38,854 nt of DNA from Bacteroidales bacterium (GTDB lineage Bacteria > Bacteroidota > Bacteroidia > Bacteroidales > UBA932). Position numbers and translations under genes: made by a program. The notes below the pieces were generated by a model. The model was not told the DNA's origin and did no database searches. It was given only the letters and a program-made list of their open reading frames with translations. The DNA lies in contig JAFZIO010000004.1 of NCBI GenBank assembly GCA_017554335.1, forward strand, positions 1-38,854. Reading direction: 5' to 3'. This document shows, in pieces, positions 11,265 to 18,950 of this stretch (within the stretch, counting starts at the first letter, position 1; each line of letters begins with the position of its first letter).

Positions 11265-12434
11265 ATGAGCAACTCAATCAGATCGTTCGTTAAATCCATC
11301 GTCAACATTTCCGAAAATGTTGATATGGACAGCGCAAATGCTTCCATCCGCAAGAATATCTATTTCCGCGGGCACAACGTATTCATTCTGGCCTGCGCCA
11401 TCATCATAGCATCGGTGGGCTTGAACGTCAATTCCATACCGGTGATTATCGGCGCCATGCTTATCTCCCCGGTTATGGGACCTATACTGGGTTTCGGCTA
11501 CAGCCTCGGCGTGCAGGATACGCAGCTGCTTAAAGATTCGCTCCGCAATCTGGCCATAATGGTGGGTATAAGCATTATAGCATCAACTCTTTTCTTCCTG
11601 TTGAGTCCGCTCCGGCTGGAGCATCCTACCGAGCTTCTTGCACGTACCAATCCTACTATCTACGACGTGCTCATCGCGCTGTTCGGCGGCTTTGCCGGCA
11701 TATTGGAGATTTCCCGCAAAGAGAAAGGTACCGTGCTGTCCGGAGTGGCGATCGCCACAGCCCTCATGCCCCCTTTGTGTACCGTGGGATATGGCCTGGC
11801 CATACTCAACTGGAGCTATGCCCTCGGTGCTTTTTACCTCTTTATAATCAACAGTATCTTCATTGCGCTGGCGACCTTCGTTTCCGTCAAGTTAATGAAG
11901 TTCCCTACGGTTTCCAACGAGCTTGAAGGAACGCACAACCGTTTGCGTACCGGCTATGTGGCCCTGATTCTGGTGGTTATTATAGTTCCAAGCGTATTCT
12001 CTGCAGTCCGTATAGTTCAGGAGAGCAACTTCAACGCCAAGGCGGCCAAGCTGGTTGAGGAAAACAAGACCATAGGCAAAGGTTTTATCTACGACTACAG
12101 TGTAGATATGAGCGTCAAGCCGGCAACCATAGAATTGTACATGGCAGGCGAGAAGCTCAGTTATTCAGACAAGGAGCGGCTCTACAATGCGGCAGAGAAA
12201 TATGGCATCAGCAGGAATCAGCTGATATTCAGGGAAGAGGCTGTAAACAGCCGCGAGAGCATCTCGGATAAAGATTTGGTCCGGGATATACTGGAGCACT
12301 CTGAGCGTCAGGTAGAGAGGCTTTACGAGACTATCGCAAGCCTACAGGATTCCATTGCGGTGCTCAATTCCCAGCTGGAAGTCTACCGTCGCCAGGAAGC
12401 CCTTAACGCTGCTCCCGAGCCGGCCGGCGAATAA
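11265..12434 (+). CDS. DUF389 family integral membrane protein
   Basis: 389 residues. The protein carries the DUF389 core: VFILACAIIIASVGLNVNSIPVIIGAMLISPVMGPILG, then further membrane segments with GGFAGILEISRKEKGTVLSGVAIATALMPPLCTVGYGLA, about six helices in all. A soluble domain follows after about residue 235, and the end is coiled coil (about 330-380). The function is unknown; related proteins are predicted transporters. A TTG at 11259 could be the start, since GGAGG lies 11 nt before it. The gene follows rmuC closely and overlaps the convergent symporter by 32 bp at its 3' end. Confidence 0.85.
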   Translation: MSNSIRSFVKSIVNISENVDMDSANASIRKNIYFRGHNVFILACAIIIASVGLNVNSIPVIIGAMLISPVMGPILGFGYSLGVQDTQLLKDSLRNLAIMVGISIIASTLFFLLSPLRLEHPTELLARTNPTIYDVLIALFGGFAGILEISRKEKGTVLSGVAIATALMPPLCTVGYGLAILNWSYALGAFYLFIINSIFIALATFVSVKLMKFPTVSNELEGTHNRLRTGYVALILVVIIVPSVFSAVRIVQESNFNAKAAKLVEENKTIGKGFIYDYSVDMSVKPATIELYMAGEKLSYSDKERLYNAAEKYGISRNQLIFREEAVNSRESISDKDLVRDILEHSERQVERLYETIASLQDSIAVLNSQLEVYRRQEALNAAPEPAGE

Positions 12435-13860
12435 GAAGGCACAACCCGATAACAGTAAGGGCCGCGTTCAGCAGAATCAGTTCGTAACTGAAACGGTAGC
12501 CCCCGAACCACTGTTCGGAATGGGCCTGGATGAACCAGCTCAGGATAGGGGAGAGCACCGCCACCAGCGGCACCCATTTGTCGTGAACCTGCTTTTTGCA
12601 GCACAGGCCGAAGGCGAACATGCCAAGGATGGGACCGTAGGTGTAGCTGGCGAGCTTGTAGACGGCATCTATAACGCTCTGCGTGTTAAGCATGTAGAAT
12701 CCATATATGGTAATACCCATCAGCAGGGTCATGACTACGTGCACCAGCTTGCGTGTCCTGGAAACTTCGCTTTCGCTCCGTCCGCCGGTGCCGATTATGT
12801 CGGCCGTAAAAGAAGTGGTCAGAGCCGTCAGCGCAGAACCGCCGGCAGAGAAGGCGCAGGATACCAGCCCCAGCACGAACAGCACTCCGGCGGCAGCGGG
12901 CAGAAGGCCTCCGGTCGCCACCTCCGGGAACAGCAGGTCGCCGGTCTGCTGTATGCCTCGGGCGTCAGCAAACTCGTACAGCAGCACGCCCAGGCACAGG
13001 AAGAGGAAGATAACGGGAATCTGCATCAAGCCGCTGGTTATCATGTTCTTACGCGAGTCGCAGGCGTTGCGGCTGCTGAGCGTCCGCTGCATCAGGTCCT
13101 GGTCCAGTCCCGTCATCGCGATTACCGTGAACACGCCCGCCAGGAACTGCTTCCAGAAGTATCGCGGGTGGTTGGGGTCGTCGAAAAAGAAGATGCGGGA
13201 CATGCTGCTGCCGCCTATTGTGCGGACGGTCTCCTTCGCCCCGAGCCCTAGGTCGCCGGCAACGAAAACGATGGTAAGCACCACCGCCACTATCATGCAG
13301 ATGGTCTTGAGCACGTCGGTCCACAGCACCGACTTCATGCCGCCCTTGAAGGTGTAGGCCAGCACTATCAGCATGCAGACGGCCACGTTCAGCACGAACG
13401 GCAGGCCCAGCGGCGCGAACACCATCAGCTGCAGTGTCACGCATACCAGGAAGAGTCGTACCGATGCCCCTAATATCTTGGAAATGAAGAAGAACCATGC
13501 TCCCGTCTTGTGCGACGCGGCCCCGAACCTGTCTTCCAGATACTGGTAGATGGACACCATGTTCTTGCGGAAGAACACCGGCGTGAGCACGAAGGCGATG
13601 ACCAGGTAGCCCACGAAGAAGCCAAGCACCATCTGCATGTAGCTCATCGACGCCTCGCCCACCATTCCCGGCACGGATACGAAGGTGACGCCGGACATGG
13701 GCGCGCCTATCATGGCGATGGCCACCACCCACCAGGGGGCCTTACGCCCTCCGTTGAAGAAATCGGCCGCGTTGCCCTTCCCCCGCGCCGCCACGAGCGA
13801 CACGGTGATAATCAGGGCGAACCAGCCCAGCATGGTGAGTATGACGGCCAGCGGAGTCAT
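12403..13860 (-). CDS. Sodium:solute symporter family protein
   Basis: 485 residues from ATG 13860. A polytopic protein with about 13 predicted membrane helices. Recognisable SSS (SLC5) parts: ADFFNGGRKAPWWVVAIAMIGAPMSGVTFVSVPGM near the N-terminus, the FKGGMKSVLWTDVLKTICM segment, TGLDQDLMQRTLSSRN and FSAGGSALTALTTSFTADI. These proteins take up sugars, amino acids, sialic acids or other solutes with Na+; the substrate cannot be read here. The frame extends far upstream, but the first membrane helix (MTPLAVILTMLGWFALI) and a TATCTTTG box 4 nt before ATG 13860 fix the start. Confidence 0.92.
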   Translation of the reverse strand: MTPLAVILTMLGWFALIITVSLVAARGKGNAADFFNGGRKAPWWVVAIAMIGAPMSGVTFVSVPGMVGEASMSYMQMVLGFFVGYLVIAFVLTPVFFRKNMVSIYQYLEDRFGAASHKTGAWFFFISKILGASVRLFLVCVTLQLMVFAPLGLPFVLNVAVCMLIVLAYTFKGGMKSVLWTDVLKTICMIVAVVLTIVFVAGDLGLGAKETVRTIGGSSMSRIFFFDDPNHPRYFWKQFLAGVFTVIAMTGLDQDLMQRTLSSRNACDSRKNMITSGLMQIPVIFLFLCLGVLLYEFADARGIQQTGDLLFPEVATGGLLPAAAGVLFVLGLVSCAFSAGGSALTALTTSFTADIIGTGGRSESEVSRTRKLVHVVMTLLMGITIYGFYMLNTQSVIDAVYKLASYTYGPILGMFAFGLCCKKQVHDKWVPLVAVLSPILSWFIQAHSEQWFGGYRFSYELILLNAALTVIGLCLLIRRPAREQR

Positions 13861-13891
13861 TTTGCAAAGATAAACAGAATGCCTAAATTTG
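13861..13891. promoter_or_regulatory. Divergent promoters for the symporter (-) and dsbD (+)
   Basis: Plus: TTTG at 13861-13864, a 19-bp spacer, TAAATTTG at 13884-13891, ending 5 nt before ATG 13897. Minus: TATCTTTG (13872-13865) ends 4 nt before ATG 13860. The 36-bp gap between the start codons thus holds both promoters, interleaved, and both mRNAs would be essentially leaderless. Confidence 0.75.
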
Positions 13892-13896
13892 CCGAC

Positions 13897-15945
13897 ATGA
13901 AGAAACGCTTTTTGTTGCTGCTGCCACTGCTTTTCTGCCTGACTTTTGTGCTGCAGGCCCAGGATGCCAAGGTTTCCTGGAGCGCGGAGGCGGTCAAGAT
14001 TGATGATAATCTGTTCGAAATAGTTTTCTCCGGCACCCCGCTGGCCGGATGGCATACTTACGGAAGCGGTGCCGAGTATTCCGCCCCTGAGCTGACGTTC
14101 TCTGCCCTGCGAGGCTGCACGGCCGAAGGTGGGCTGTACGATATCAGCAAGCCCGTTTTTGAGGACGGCGACCCTGTGTTCGACGGCCCGTTCAAGCTGG
14201 GACAGAAGGTGCGGCTGACGGAGACCGGTGCCGCTGCTTCGGGGGCCGGTGCGGCAGCGGAGGGCGTTCTGACCTATGTGGCCTGCACGGACGGAGCCTG
14301 CACTGCTCCCATCGACTGGGAGTTCAGCGTGACGATGGAGGGCGACCCCTCTGTCATCCTGAGCGACTCTTCTGTCATCCTGAGCGACAGCGAAGGATCT
14401 AAATCCACCGCCATCGCCGATCCATCGGAGGAGGGGAGCGCCGGTGGGTCGCTGTGGGCGCTGATTCTGGAGGCCATACTCTGGGGCTTCGCGATGCTGC
14501 TCACGCCATGCGTGTTCCCTATGATACCCATGACGGTTTCGTTCTTCCTCAAGGGCTCTTCCACGCCTGCGGAGGGGCGCTTCAAGGCGTCCATGTACGG
14601 CTTGTTCATAGTGCTGCTTTATACAGTCCCCATAAGTGTCATAATTCTGATTACCAGACTGATAGGCGGTGAGGCCGTGACGGCCGACATCTTCAACTGG
14701 CTGTCGACCCACTGGCTGCCGAACATCATCTTCTTTATAGTATTCATGGTGTTCGCGGCATCCTTCTTCGGGGCCTTTGAAATAGTGCTGCCGTCGTCGT
14801 TGGTGAACAAGAGCGACAAGAATTCGGAAAAGGGCGGCCTGGCCGGAGTGTTCTTTATGGCGCTCACGCTGGTGCTGGTGTCTTTCTCCTGCACAGGGCC
14901 GATTGTGGGCTCGGTGCTTATACGTTCGACTTCCGGCGAGTTCTGGACGCCAATGGTGACGATGCTGGCGTTCTCGGTGGCGTTCGCCCTTCCGTTTACC
15001 CTCTTTGCTTTGTTCCCGTCGCTGCTAACTAAGATTCGCGGAAAGAGCGGCTCCTGGCTGAACAGCGTCAAGGTGGTGCTGGGCTTCATTGAGGTGGCGC
15101 TTGGCTTTAAGTTCCTGAGCGTGGCCGACCAGACTTACCACTGGGGTATCCTGGACCGCGAGGTATATCTGGCCATATGGATAGTGGTGTTCGCTCTGCT
15201 CGGGCTTTACCTGCTGGGTAAGATTAAGTTCCCTAACGACGATCCCGAAGAAAAGCCGCTGGGCGTGTTCCGGCTGGCGCTGGTTATTACGGTTTTCTCG
15301 TTCGTGGTGTATATGATTCCGGGTATGTGGGGCGCGCCGCTCAAGGCCCTTTCCGGTTATCTGCCGCCGCTGGAGACCCAGGACTTCGTACTTGGCCGTT
15401 ATGAGCCGGCAGGGGGTGGTTCCGGCATGGCTGGTGGTCCAGCTGCGGGCGCCTCTGTCATCCTGAGCGGCAGCGAAGGATCTTCATCCGCCCGGAAGTA
15501 CGACCTCAAAATGCCCCTCGGCCTCGATGGCTACTTCACGCTCGAAGAGGGCCTTGCCGCATCCCGCAGGCTCGGCAGGCCGGTGTTCGTAGACATAACC
15601 GGCCACGGCTGCGTCAACTGCCGGGAGATGGAACAGCGTGTCTGGAGCGACCCGCGTGTGCTGTCGATACTGCGGAATGATTACGTGATGGTGGCGCTCT
15701 ATACCGACGACAAGACGCGTCTCGCGGAGGAGGACTGGGTGACGCTTCCCAACGGCCGCGTGCTCAAGGACTTAGGGCGTGCGAATTCCTATCTGGTCCG
15801 CGAGCGCTTCGGCGTCAACGCCCAGCCTAACTACGCCTTGCTTGGCAGCGACGGCGAGCTCCTCGCCCCCATCCGCGGCTACAACCTGGATGTCGACTCT
15901 TTTGTAAACTTCTTGCAGTCGGGATTATCTGCCTATCGGCAGTAG
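13897..15945 (+). CDS. dsbD: Thiol:disulfide interchange protein DsbD
   Basis: 682 residues. Signal peptide MKKRFLLLLPLLFCLTFVLQAQ; N-terminal DsbD-alpha-like domain (about 23-150); transmembrane beta domain of about eight helices with redox cysteines C205 (LLTPCVFPMIPMTV) and C332 (SFSCTGPIVGS); C-terminal thioredoxin-like domain with CxxC C572-C575 (GHGCVNCREMEQ). It passes electrons from cytoplasmic thioredoxin across the inner membrane to envelope oxidoreductases. Both interdomain linkers carry in-frame copies of a SVILSDSEGS-encoding repeat. ATG 13897 fits the signal peptide and the promoter. Its 3' end overlaps folP by 21 bp. Confidence 0.93.
   Translation: MKKRFLLLLPLLFCLTFVLQAQDAKVSWSAEAVKIDDNLFEIVFSGTPLAGWHTYGSGAEYSAPELTFSALRGCTAEGGLYDISKPVFEDGDPVFDGPFKLGQKVRLTETGAAASGAGAAAEGVLTYVACTDGACTAPIDWEFSVTMEGDPSVILSDSSVILSDSEGSKSTAIADPSEEGSAGGSLWALILEAILWGFAMLLTPCVFPMIPMTVSFFLKGSSTPAEGRFKASMYGLFIVLLYTVPISVIILITRLIGGEAVTADIFNWLSTHWLPNIIFFIVFMVFAASFFGAFEIVLPSSLVNKSDKNSEKGGLAGVFFMALTLVLVSFSCTGPIVGSVLIRSTSGEFWTPMVTMLAFSVAFALPFTLFALFPSLLTKIRGKSGSWLNSVKVVLGFIEVALGFKFLSVADQTYHWGILDREVYLAIWIVVFALLGLYLLGKIKFPNDDPEEKPLGVFRLALVITVFSFVVYMIPGMWGAPLKALSGYLPPLETQDFVLGRYEPAGGGSGMAGGPAAGASVILSGSEGSSSARKYDLKMPLGLDGYFTLEEGLAASRRLGRPVFVDITGHGCVNCREMEQRVWSDPRVLSILRNDYVMVALYTDDKTRLAEEDWVTLPNGRVLKDLGRANSYLVRERFGVNAQPNYALLGSDGELLAPIRGYNLDVDSFVNFLQSGLSAYRQ
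14351..14400. repeat. GAGCG-core palindromic repeat in dsbD, one half and one full copy
   Basis: A half copy (CTGTCATCCTGAGCGA, 14351-14366) is followed by a full copy at 14372-14400. Arms ATCCT and AGGAT flank a GAGCGACAGCGA core. The reading frame gives SVILSDS then SVILSDSEGS, in the linker between the alpha and membrane domains. Confidence 0.85.
15455..15483. repeat. GAGCG-core palindromic repeat, second dsbD copy
   Basis: It differs from the 14372-14400 copy by a single base (core GAGCGGCAGCGA), has the same arms ATCCT/AGGAT, and is read in the same frame (SVILSGSEGS). It lies in the linker before the thioredoxin domain. Confidence 0.85.
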
Positions 15946-16749
15946 CTCGTGCACCCTTAATATATCGGCGCCGTGTTTCAGCGCCAGCTCGTGCGCGGCG
16001 GCAGTGTCTCCGTGCGTGAAACGCTTGTCGGCGGCACCAATCAGGATGGGGCGGCCGAAGACCTTCAGGTCATCCAGGTTCTCCAGAATCTCCCAGTTCT
16101 GCTCTATGTTCTTGGCGAATCCGAGACCGGGATCCAGAATCCAGTCATTTATGCCAAGTTCCTCTGCCTTAGCGGAAAAGGCCTTGAAGTAGCGGAGCAG
16201 CTCCGCCATTATTCCGTCGGGATAATCAGCAAGCGAATCCATGCTCCTGGGGTTGCCGCGCTTGTGCATGGCAATGTAGGGGAGACCCAGTTCAGCCACG
16301 GTCGGCAGCATCTCCGGGTCGTCCTCCCCGGCCGATATGTCGTTCACTATGAACTCCCCGATGACCTTGTATGCGCGACGTACAATCTCGGCGGACGTGG
16401 TGTCGATGGAGAAAAGCGGCAGTTTGGCGGCGCTTGTAGCGGCGGAGCGAGCGGAGGTGCCCCCAAGGGGAGGCTTTTCCCAAGTTTTCGCCTCCCCTGG
16501 GGGCAGCCTCCGGGCGCGAAGTGCGGAGAGCGCCGCCAGCACATCCTCCAGGCGCCTCCACTCTTCTTCCAGCGGCACGTCGGCGGCTCCAGGGCGCGTG
16601 GAAACGGCACCCAGGTCGATAATGTCGGCCCCGTCGGCCAGGAACTGGTGTATGCGCGCCATAGCGGCGTCGGGCTTGTTGCTCCATACCCGGCTGGGCT
16701 CATAAAAAGAGTCCGGAGTCAGGTTCACTATTGCCATCTGTTTCACCAT
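15925..16749 (-). CDS. folP: Dihydropteroate synthase, with an inserted segment
   Basis: 274 residues from ATG 16749. FolP condenses p-aminobenzoate with dihydropterin pyrophosphate in folate synthesis. Visible motifs: MAIVNLTPDSFY, ADIIDLGAVSTRPGA, LFSIDTTSAEIV, FIVNDISAG, IAMHKRGNPRSM, WILDPGLGFAKNIEQN, ADILRVHE. Residues about 71-108 are encoded by a palindromic element and are not family sequence. The region that is normally GxSRKSxIG reads GAADKRFTHGD and is shorter than usual, and the protein ends soon after RVHE, so the C-terminal part is atypical though the Lys-Arg is kept. It overlaps dsbD convergently by 21 bp. Confidence 0.88.
   Translation of the reverse strand: MVKQMAIVNLTPDSFYEPSRVWSNKPDAAMARIHQFLADGADIIDLGAVSTRPGAADVPLEEEWRRLEDVLAALSALRARRLPPGEAKTWEKPPLGGTSARSAATSAAKLPLFSIDTTSAEIVRRAYKVIGEFIVNDISAGEDDPEMLPTVAELGLPYIAMHKRGNPRSMDSLADYPDGIMAELLRYFKAFSAKAEELGINDWILDPGLGFAKNIEQNWEILENLDDLKVFGRPILIGAADKRFTHGDTAAAHELALKHGADILRVHELLPIGR
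16426..16537. repeat. In-frame palindromic element in folP
   Basis: Outer arms GGCGGCGCT (16426-16434) and AGCGCCGCC (16529-16537) are inverted. Inner arms TGCCCCCAAGGGGAGGC (16458-16474) and GCCTCCCCTGGGGGCA (16490-16505) pair with one bulged base around a 15-nt loop. It adds about 37 residues (71-108) between the LEDVLAALS helix and the LPLFSIDTT strand of FolP. Its core differs from the GGGCCCC family. Confidence 0.8.
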
Positions 16750-16776
16750 AGTAATGCAAAGATGACAATAAAATTG

Positions 16777-16784
16777 TATTTTTG
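16777..16784 (+). promoter_or_regulatory. -7 box of the radical SAM gene
   Basis: TATTTTTG (TAnnTTTG) ends 8 nt before ATG 16793. No -33 TTG was found. On the other strand a similar CATCTTTG precedes folP. Confidence 0.5.
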
Positions 16785-16792
16785 TATCACTT

Positions 16793-17545
16793 ATGCTCAG
16801 AGAAGAAACAGTATTCGGCCCAATACGCAGCCGCAGGCTCGGCAACTCCTTAGGTATTAATCTCTTGCCGACCAAGGGCAAGATTTGCAACTTCGACTGC
16901 ATCTATTGCGAGTGCGGCTGGAACGCCGACGGCCGGGGCGACACGGTCCTGCCCACGGCGGCACAGGTCCGCAGCGCGCTGGAGGACAAACTTTGCGCTC
17001 TGATGCTGGAAGGCACACGCATCGACTCCATCACCTTCAGCGGCGACGGCGAACCCACCCTCAATCCGGAGTTCCCCCGCATCATCGATGACACCCTGAA
17101 GCTGCGCGACGCCTTCTGCCCCGACGCAAAGGTCTCCGTGCTGTCGAACGCCACACGGGTGCACCTGCCGGAGGTTTTCGGGGCCCTGCGCAAGGTGGAC
17201 AACCCCATCATGAAAATCGATGCGCCGACGGATGAGCTGGCGGCTCTTATCAACCGGCCTGCCCCCGGCTACAGCGTGGCCCGCGTGGTTGAGGCGTTGA
17301 AGCGCTTCGACGGCGACTTCGTCCTTCAGACCATGTTCCTGCGGGCTCCTGGCTTCGATTCCGGGACGCCGGAGGTTCTCCTGCCGTGGATGGAAATCGT
17401 GCGCACGCTGCATCCCAGGCTCGTTCAGGTGTACACCATCGACCGCCCCACGCCGATGGCCGGCTTGCAGAAGTATACAGTGGAGCAGATGCAGGAGCTG
17501 GTGGCTCCGTTGCTGGCGGAAGGATACAATATACAGTTCAGATAA
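16793..17545 (+). CDS. Radical SAM protein (COG0731-like Fe-S oxidoreductase)
   Basis: 250 residues. The radical SAM cluster motif is CNFDCIYC (CxxxCxxC) at about residues 36-43, in the context LGINLLPTKGKICNFDCIYCECGW. It is followed by SITFSGDGEPTLNPEF, the glycine-rich SAM-binding strand, and VSVLSNATRV. This layout is typical of stand-alone radical SAM proteins distantly related to the wyosine-synthesis enzyme TYW1. The substrate is unknown. It ends 6 nt before the thiL promoter box, so it is probably a separate unit. Confidence 0.82.
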   Translation: MLREETVFGPIRSRRLGNSLGINLLPTKGKICNFDCIYCECGWNADGRGDTVLPTAAQVRSALEDKLCALMLEGTRIDSITFSGDGEPTLNPEFPRIIDDTLKLRDAFCPDAKVSVLSNATRVHLPEVFGALRKVDNPIMKIDAPTDELAALINRPAPGYSVARVVEALKRFDGDFVLQTMFLRAPGFDSGTPEVLLPWMEIVRTLHPRLVQVYTIDRPTPMAGLQKYTVEQMQELVAPLLAEGYNIQFR

Positions 17546-17551
17546 ATTTAT

Positions 17552-17559
17552 TATCTTTG
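17552..17559 (+). promoter_or_regulatory. thi operon -7 box
   Basis: TATCTTTG (TAnnTTTG) lies directly upstream of the TPP aptamer, so transcription would start a few bases before it. No obvious -33 TTG. Confidence 0.55.
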
Positions 17560-17562
17560 TGT

Positions 17563-17636
17563 GTTCGGGGTACCGGCGTGGTTGCCGGTTGAGAGAGTCC
17601 CGTTGAACTTGATACGGTTAATACCGTCGTAAGGAA
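17563..17636 (+). ncRNA. TPP riboswitch (THI element)
   Basis: The conserved THI-box segments appear in order: TTCGGGGTACC, the GTTGAGAGAGTCCC variant of CTGAGA...CCC, TTGAACTTGATACGGTTAATACCG (the GAACCTGATCTGGATAATGCC analogue) and CGTAAGGAA. The last segment runs straight into ATG 17637, so the aptamer's 3' strand carries the AAGGAA ribosome-binding region. TPP binding would hide it directly, with no separate expression platform or terminator visible. Confidence 0.93.
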
Positions 17637-18932
17637 ATGTCACATATTGGAGAATTCGAACTCATCGGGCGCATCAGCGCATCTGTAAATGTTCCGCAGG
17701 GAGTCACGGGAATCGGTGACGACTGCGCCATTATCCCACAGCATAGCGGATTGGATACCCTCGTTACGACTGATCTTTTGATCGAGGACCGCCATTTCTT
17801 GCTGTCTGACGTAACCCCTGAGCAGTTGGGATGGAAGAGTGCTGCCGTGAATATCAGCGACATAGCTGCCATGGGCGGCCGTCCGGTGGCGAGTTTCCTG
17901 TCCATTGCCCTGCCGAAAGGTCTTGATGCGGAATGGGTCGACAGGTTTATCGCCGGCTTCAACAAATTGAGCGGGCGATTCGGCGTGCCGCTGCTGGGCG
18001 GCGACACCTCGGCATCTCCGGACAAGTTGTTCATCAACGTTACCGTTCTTGGCGAATGCCCTCATGGTCAGGCAGTTCTGCGTTCCGGCGCCCGCCCCGG
18101 CGACCTCATTTGTGTCACGGGTTTTTTAGGTGATTCCGCCGCCGGGCTGAAGCTCGTTCTGGAGCGTGCCGGCGGCAATCAGCAGCCGGTTCAGGGGTAT
18201 GATGAGGCGACCCGTAGCCGCCCGTGGCTACGTGAACGGGAGGGGCCCAGCCGTCAGGCTGGGAGGGATGAGCGGAGCGAAGGTCTGGCTCATCATACCC
18301 CTGATCCGGCATCCATGCTGATTAGCCGCCATTATCTCCCGGTGCCGAGAGTTGAGCTCGGTCAGCAACTGGCGGCGCTCCCCGGCGTTCACGCCATGAT
18401 GGACATCTCCGACGGCATTGCCTCCGACCTGCGACATATTCTGAATGCTTCTGCGGCCAGTACCGTCGCAAATCGGGCAAGGTCCAATTTTACCCCCGAC
18501 ACCTTGCCCGGCAACATGCGTTTGGCGTCTCTCAATGGCACATTACCGTGCAAGATCCCCACCTCAGAATTGGACCTTGCCCAGATGTCTATGGATAGTG
18601 GTCAGGTATCTGCGCTGGGCGCCGAGATTGACCTGAAGGCGCTGCCGCTGAGCGAGGAGCTGAGGGCTGTGTGCGCGGAACGGGGCTGGGATGCGGCGGA
18701 GCTGGCGGTCAGCGGGGGAGAGGACTACGAGCTGCTGTTCACGGCGGCGCCGGGAACGCCGTTGCCGGAAGGCTGTACTGTGATAGGTCGGATAGTGGAT
18801 TCCGGGTCGGAGCCCGGAATGAGGTGCGAGGAGCCGGGAACTACAGATGGCGGACCTCGAACGAAGAATGGCGGGCCGGCTATCCGTTGGGTTGGCTCCG
18901 ACAAGGACTTCAAGGGCTTCACTCACTTTTGA
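17637..18932 (+). CDS. thiL: Thiamine-monophosphate kinase carrying three palindromic insertions
   Basis: 431 residues, against about 320-345 for the family. ThiL makes TPP from TMP with ATP. The AIR-synthase-like fold is recognisable: GIGDDCAIIP, VTTDLLIEDRHF, NISDIAAMGGRPV, LLGGDTSASPDKLFINVTVLG, GFLGDSAAGLKL, MMDISDGIASDL, VSGGEDYELLFT. The excess comes from three in-frame elements at about residues 183-224, 280-315 and 388-407, each in a loop between conserved blocks, so the enzyme is probably active. It is first in the riboswitch-led operon; the ATG is built into the riboswitch's 3' end. Confidence 0.93.
   Translation: MSHIGEFELIGRISASVNVPQGVTGIGDDCAIIPQHSGLDTLVTTDLLIEDRHFLLSDVTPEQLGWKSAAVNISDIAAMGGRPVASFLSIALPKGLDAEWVDRFIAGFNKLSGRFGVPLLGGDTSASPDKLFINVTVLGECPHGQAVLRSGARPGDLICVTGFLGDSAAGLKLVLERAGGNQQPVQGYDEATRSRPWLREREGPSRQAGRDERSEGLAHHTPDPASMLISRHYLPVPRVELGQQLAALPGVHAMMDISDGIASDLRHILNASAASTVANRARSNFTPDTLPGNMRLASLNGTLPCKIPTSELDLAQMSMDSGQVSALGAEIDLKALPLSEELRAVCAERGWDAAELAVSGGEDYELLFTAAPGTPLPEGCTVIGRIVDSGSEPGMRCEEPGTTDGGPRTKNGGPAIRWVGSDKDFKGFTHF
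18186..18309. repeat. Palindromic element, thiL copy 1 (GGGCCCC family)
   Basis: Terminal arms TCAGGGGTATGATGAG (18191-18206) and CTCATCATACCCCTGA (18289-18304) are perfectly inverted; allowing one mismatch they extend to 18186 and 18309. The reverse complement of the core (a CATCCCTCCC block, a GCCTGACGGC stem, GGGCCCCTCCCGTTCA, then a GGCGGCTAC stem) closely matches the ugd element. It encodes residues about 183-224. Confidence 0.88.
18475..18582. repeat. Palindromic element, thiL copy 2
   Basis: Fifteen-base perfect inverted arms GGGCAAGGTCCAATT (18475-18489) and AATTGGACCTTGCCC (18568-18582), with a further ACCTTGCCC inside. The core is unlike the other elements. It separates NASA from the GAEIDLKALPLSEEL segment that normally follows closely in ThiL. 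Confidence 0.75.
18799..18858. repeat. Palindromic element, thiL copy 3 (IAGxxxN-type hairpin family)
   Basis: Hairpin ATTCCGGG / CCCGGAAT (18799-18820) is followed by GAGGT...ACCTC (18821-18858), the same two-part design as the rfbD elements. It is read in a different frame from the rfbD copies, avoiding the TGA that the other frame would contain. Confidence 0.65.
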
Positions 18933-18950
18933 ATAGTTTAAAATTAGCAT

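Noticed and set aside
13510-13896. N-terminal extension of dsbD
   Set aside because: It runs antisense through the symporter gene; the signal peptide and promoter place the start at 13897.
13861-14712. N-terminal extension of the symporter
   Set aside because: It overlaps dsbD in antisense and has no membrane-protein character; ATG 13860 begins the first helix.
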